From assembly GCA_964584755.1 (NCBI GenBank), contig CAZPAV010000010.1, positions 1 through 63,752 on the forward strand: DNA of 63,752 bases, in the 5' to 3' direction. The position numbers and the translations under genes are program-made. The notes beneath the pieces are model-generated. The model saw only the letters and a program-made list of their open reading frames with translations, did not search any database and was not told where the DNA came from. Below, piece by piece: positions 60,794-63,752 of the stretch. Position 1 is the stretch's first letter. Every line of letters begins with the position of its first letter. Source of the DNA: CAZPAV01 sp964584755. Lineage in GTDB: Bacteria; Actinomycetota; Acidimicrobiia; Spongiisociales; UBA5794.

Positions 60794-61654
60794 TCAGCCT
60801 CCCCGTACCCGGGTCCTGCAGACGTCGACGGCTCGCGCCAGGAGGGGACCGAGGACCCGCCGGCGGTACGCGGCCGTGGCCCGCTGGTCGTCGATGGGCC
60901 GGGCGGCGGCGGCGAGGAGTCGACCCGCCTCGGCCACCGCCTCGGGCTCGAGGCGTGAACCGACGAGGGCGGCCTCGGCGTCTCCGGCCCGGAACGGCGC
61001 CGGCGCGACGGAGCAGGCGGCGATCCGGGCGGCGGCCACGGTCGTTGCGTCCTCGGCGAAGCTCAGGCGGAGGGCGAGTCCCACCACGGCGACCTCCATG
61101 CGGCTGCGGGGGCCGACCTTCAGGTACGTCTCGGCGGATCGGGGAGGCAGGGGCTCCATCTCGAGTGCGGTGACGAGCTCCTCGGGGGCACGCGCCGTGC
61201 GGCGTCGCCCCAGGACGAACTCGGCCAGGGGGAGCCTCCGGTGCCCATGTCGCGCCGTGAGCTCGACGCGGGTGTCGGCCACCAGCAGGGCCGGGACGGT
61301 GTCGGCGGCAGGGGAGGCGTTGCAGACGTTGCCGACGATGGTTCCGACCTCCTGGGTCTGCCATCCGCCGACGGCGCCCGCGGCCTCGGCGAGGGCCGGG
61401 AGCCGGCTCCGGATCGTCGGGGCGCTCGCGGCGGTCCGATGGGTGACGAGGGCGCCGATGCGGATCGCGCCGTTGGCGGTGACGTCGGCCAGACCGGGGA
61501 TCCGTTCGATGTGGAGGAGTCGAGTCGGCGCGATCTCGCCGCGGCGGTACTGGAGGACGACGTCCGTGCCTCCGGCGAGGACGACGGTCTCGTCCCCGGC
61601 CGCGTCGAGGAGGTCGAGTGCCTCGTCCAGTGTCGATGCGGAGTGGAACTCCAT
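60794..61654 (-). CDS. Molybdenum hydroxylase FAD-binding subunit
   Basis: 286 residues. FAD-binding motifs LAGGTDVVLQYRRGE (residues 26-40) and TIVGNVCNASPAADTVPALL, as in CoxM/medium subunits. GGAGAA lies before the ATG. First gene of the catabolic operon, with the shared promoter element 35 bases upstream. No XdhC/CoxF maturation gene in the window. Confidence 0.95.
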   Translation of the reverse strand: MEFHSASTLDEALDLLDAAGDETVVLAGGTDVVLQYRRGEIAPTRLLHIERIPGLADVTANGAIRIGALVTHRTAASAPTIRSRLPALAEAAGAVGGWQTQEVGTIVGNVCNASPAADTVPALLVADTRVELTARHGHRRLPLAEFVLGRRRTARAPEELVTALEMEPLPPRSAETYLKVGPRSRMEVAVVGLALRLSFAEDATTVAAARIAACSVAPAPFRAGDAEAALVGSRLEPEAVAEAGRLLAAAARPIDDQRATAAYRRRVLGPLLARAVDVCRTRVRGG

Positions 61655-61688
61655 GCGTGTCGTTCTCCGTGGGCCCGGTGGGCGGTAT

Positions 61689-61699
61689 CTTATAACATC
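61689..61699 (-). promoter_or_regulatory. Promoter element of the Mo-hydroxylase operon (second GATGTTATAA copy)
   Basis: Minus strand GATGTTATAAG (61689-61699), with TATAAG as likely -10 and CCCGCCC upstream. Same GATGTTATAA as the importer promoter at 54576-54586. It lies in the intergenic region facing the GntR gene, so a GntR dimer may bind here to control both directions. Confidence 0.55.
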
Positions 61700-61779
61700 A
61701 GATGGGCGGGCCCAACCCCGAGAAGAACCGGGGGTGTGCTAGCGTCCGCCCGCAGCGTACGCCATACCGAGGTAGCGGC

Positions 61780-62466
61780 TTGGTTCGATCCAGCCAACAG
61801 CATGCCGACGCCCTGCCGGCGAGCCGGGTGGAGGCGACGTACCGCCGGCTGCGCGAGGCGATCATCGACGGTGAGTACCCGCCCGGGACCCCGTTGCGGC
61901 ACTCGGAGCTCACCGACGCCTTCGGCGTGAGCCTCATCCCCATCAGGGAGGCGATGCGCAAGCTCGAGGTGGAGCGGCTCGTGGCGAGCATCCCGAACAA
62001 GGGCGCTCGCGTCGCCCCCATCTCCCTCGACGACCTGCGGGACGTCTACGCCACGCGCATCGTCCTCGAGGTCGAGGCCCTGCGCCGCGCCTGGCCCCGC
62101 CTCGACGCCGAGGCACTCGCCGAGGTGCGGCGGGTGCGGGAGGCCATGGTGGAGGGCGTGCGCCGGGAGAACCGGAAGTTCTACGGCCTGCATCGGCAGG
62201 TGCACTTCGGGCTGTACGACCGGTCGGAGTCCCCGTGGCTCGTTCATCTCATCGAGATCCTGTGGAGCCACACCGAACGGTACCGCCGTCTGGCGGCCCG
62301 GCTCCAGCCCTTCCTCGACGAGCCCGCCGATCTGCACGGGCAGATCCTCGACGCGATCGAAGCGGGGGATCCCGACGCGGCGGCGGGCCTGCTCCGTCGG
62401 GACCTGGAGCGCACCGCGAACCTCATCGTCGAGACGTACCGGGATCAGGACGTCCTCGACGGGTGA
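61780..62466 (+). CDS. GntR-family regulator (FCD/FadR subfamily)
   Basis: 228 residues from TTG 61780, chosen for GAGGT 6 bases upstream and the normal family length; an ATG at 61702 would add 26 residues. Winged HTH: LREAIIDGEYPPGTPLRHSE, LTDAFGVSLIPIREAMRKLE, RLVASIPNKGARV. The FCD domain follows with metal-ligand-type residues (D...H...H pattern, FYGLHRQVHFGLY and DLHGQILDAIEAGD). Divergent from the catabolic operon it most likely represses. Confidence 0.88.
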   Translation: MVRSSQQHADALPASRVEATYRRLREAIIDGEYPPGTPLRHSELTDAFGVSLIPIREAMRKLEVERLVASIPNKGARVAPISLDDLRDVYATRIVLEVEALRRAWPRLDAEALAEVRRVREAMVEGVRRENRKFYGLHRQVHFGLYDRSESPWLVHLIEILWSHTERYRRLAARLQPFLDEPADLHGQILDAIEAGDPDAAAGLLRRDLERTANLIVETYRDQDVLDG

Positions 62467-62473
62467 CCGCGGC

Positions 62474-63752
62474 TCATCCGGCGACGAGGTCGGCGGGCCC
62501 GGTGAGGATCCGGTCGTTGCTCCCCCCGGCGACCACCATCGGCCACAGCATCTCGTCCGGGTCGACGACGAACTCGACGAGGACGGGACGGTCGTCGACC
62601 GCCAGGGACGCCGCGATGACCGTCTCCACCTCCTCGGGGGTCTCGGCCCGCAGGGCGACGCACCCCATGGACCGCGCCAGGCCGACGTAGTCGGGCCACC
62701 GGTCCCCGAGGTGGACCGAGGAGAGACGACCCCGGTAGAACAGCTCCTGCCACTGCTTGACCATGCCGTAGTGCCGGTTGTTCAACACAGCGAGCTTGAC
62801 CGGGATCCGCTCGTGGGTGGCGGTGAGGAGCTCCTGCATGGTCATCTGGAAGCAGCCGTCGCCGTCGATGGCGTACACGAGCTCGTCGGGTCGCCCCACC
62901 TTGGCCCCGATGGCCGCCGGGAGGGCAAATCCCATCGTCCCCAGACCCCCCGAGTTGATCCACGACCGAGGCCGTCGGAAGCGCCAGAACTGGGAGGTCC
63001 ACATCTGGTGCTGTCCCACGCCGGCGACGACGATCGCCTCCCCTCCGGTGAGGCGGTGGAGCTCCTCGACGACGAACTGGGGCTTGATGGGACCGTCCGC
63101 CGTCTGCGTGTAGCGGAGCGGTCGCTCCCGTGCCCATCGCCGCAGCGTCCCGAGCCATCGGGCCCGCTCCGGCGCGGGACGCGATCCCCAGACCTCGAGC
63201 ATCCGGGAGAGCACGTCGCGCGCGTCGCCGACGACGGCGACCTCCGGTACACGCACCTTCCCGATCTCGCTCGGGTCGACGTCGACGTGGACGACCCGGG
63301 CCCGCGGGGCGAACGTCGCCGGATCGCCGGTGACGCGGTCGTCGAAGCGGGCGCCGACGGCGAGGAGGAGGTCGGCGCGCTGGAGCGCGGTCGTCGCCAC
63401 GTACCGGCCATGCATCCCCGGCATGCCGAGCGCCAGCGGGTGGTCGTCGGGGAAGCACCCCCGTCCCATGAGGGTCGTCACGACGGGGGTCCGGGTTCGC
63501 TCCGCCAGGGCGAGGAGCTCCGCGGACGCCGCGGCGTGCACGACTCCTCCTCCGGCGTAGACGACCGGCCGGTGCGCGGTCGCCAGCAGCGAGACGGCGG
63601 CGGCGACCGCGGCCGGATCGGGGGGGCGGAGGCTTCCGCCAGTTCGGTCCCTGCGCGGCCCCCCACGCGCCGCCGCGGCGCGCACTCGCTGCGGGCCGCC
63701 CCTGCCGCCCGCCGCGGCCGGCCCCGGCACGGGCGGGGCGGGCCGTCCGGTG
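62474..63752 (-). CDS. ilvB: Acetolactate synthase-like TPP enzyme, large subunit (5' truncated)
   Basis: About 425 residues to the right edge; the N-terminal pyrimidine-binding domain lies outside. The central domain has HRPVVYAGGGV and LGMPGMHG. The TPP domain has the GDG...NN motif (AIDGDGCFQMTMQ ... VLNNRHYGMVKQWQELFY), close to true AHAS sequences. AHAS starts branched-chain amino-acid synthesis. A GTG at 63730 is not credible as the start. The last 100 bases encode a Gly/Ala/Arg-rich stretch unlike the normal VDLPKDV linker. Convergent with the GntR gene. Confidence 0.88.
   Translation of the reverse strand, partial: TGRPAPPVPGPAAAGGRGGPQRVRAAAARGGPRRDRTGGSLRPPDPAAVAAAVSLLATAHRPVVYAGGGVVHAAASAELLALAERTRTPVVTTLMGRGCFPDDHPLALGMPGMHGRYVATTALQRADLLLAVGARFDDRVTGDPATFAPRARVVHVDVDPSEIGKVRVPEVAVVGDARDVLSRMLEVWGSRPAPERARWLGTLRRWARERPLRYTQTADGPIKPQFVVEELHRLTGGEAIVVAGVGQHQMWTSQFWRFRRPRSWINSGGLGTMGFALPAAIGAKVGRPDELVYAIDGDGCFQMTMQELLTATHERIPVKLAVLNNRHYGMVKQWQELFYRGRLSSVHLGDRWPDYVGLARSMGCVALRAETPEEVETVIAASLAVDDRPVLVEFVVDPDEMLWPMVVAGGSNDRILTGPADLVAG

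Overview
The window is very GC-rich and almost fully coding. GTG/TTG starts, ATGA/GTGA overlaps and C/G-ended codons are frequent. The leading gene order (hemW end, hrcA, dnaJ, rsmE, a BldD-like regulator, phoH, a 7TM-HD phosphodiesterase, ybeY, a CNNM/CorC-type protein, era, recO, uppS, glyS, then dnaG and rpoD) points to an Actinomycetota bacterium. The Thr-rich linkers, the 7TM-HD protein and the catabolic content suggest a lineage such as Acidimicrobiia; that last step is inference. There is a scaffold gap of exactly 100 N at 45821-45920. No transposase, integrase, CRISPR array or rRNA was seen.

Layout. 1-19323: a housekeeping block on the + strand, interrupted by a divergent benzoyl-CoA oxidation pair boxC-boxB (12894-16000) whose promoter carries a perfect 11-bp inverted repeat. 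19666-21291: a lipoprotein with three tandem c-type heme domains, followed by a long terminator hairpin and tRNA-Asn(GUU). 21831-26076: a minus-strand cluster (patatin lipase, DUF5698-like membrane protein, and four further genes). Three of those four proteins share a helical domain of about 80 residues that I do not recognise. A divergent ECF sigma gene and an orphan NIT-type sensor kinase follow (26204-29321).

29373-31552: HxlR regulator, DoxX, YceI and a peroxiredoxin. 31572-36527: a TetR-controlled acyl-CoA operon (acyl-CoA dehydrogenase, TetR, thiolase-like protein without its cysteines, DUF35, double-hotdog MaoC hydratase, thioesterase). It resembles the dehydrogenase/hydratase/retro-aldolase modules of steroid side-chain breakdown. 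36698-43054: a second patatin, a radical SAM protein whose apparent stop is best read as a selenocysteine codon (it continues as the tail C-U-A-E-P), an acyl-CoA dehydrogenase, and a MarR regulator divergent from a two-gene ABC exporter.

43071-47596: a secreted subtilisin-like protease with C-terminal GASWS repeats (broken by the gap) upstream of a membrane GAF-GGDEF-EAL protein. 47685-48786: a PIG-L/LmbE deacetylase and a DsrE-like protein. 48909-61654: a coherent catabolic module. It combines a three-subunit molybdenum hydroxylase, a hydantoinase/oxoprolinase, a DUF917 protein and an SDR with a complete oligopeptide-type ABC importer, under two promoters that share a sequence element. A divergent GntR/FCD regulator (61780-62466) probably controls it. 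62474 to the right edge is the C-terminal two thirds of an acetolactate synthase-like enzyme.
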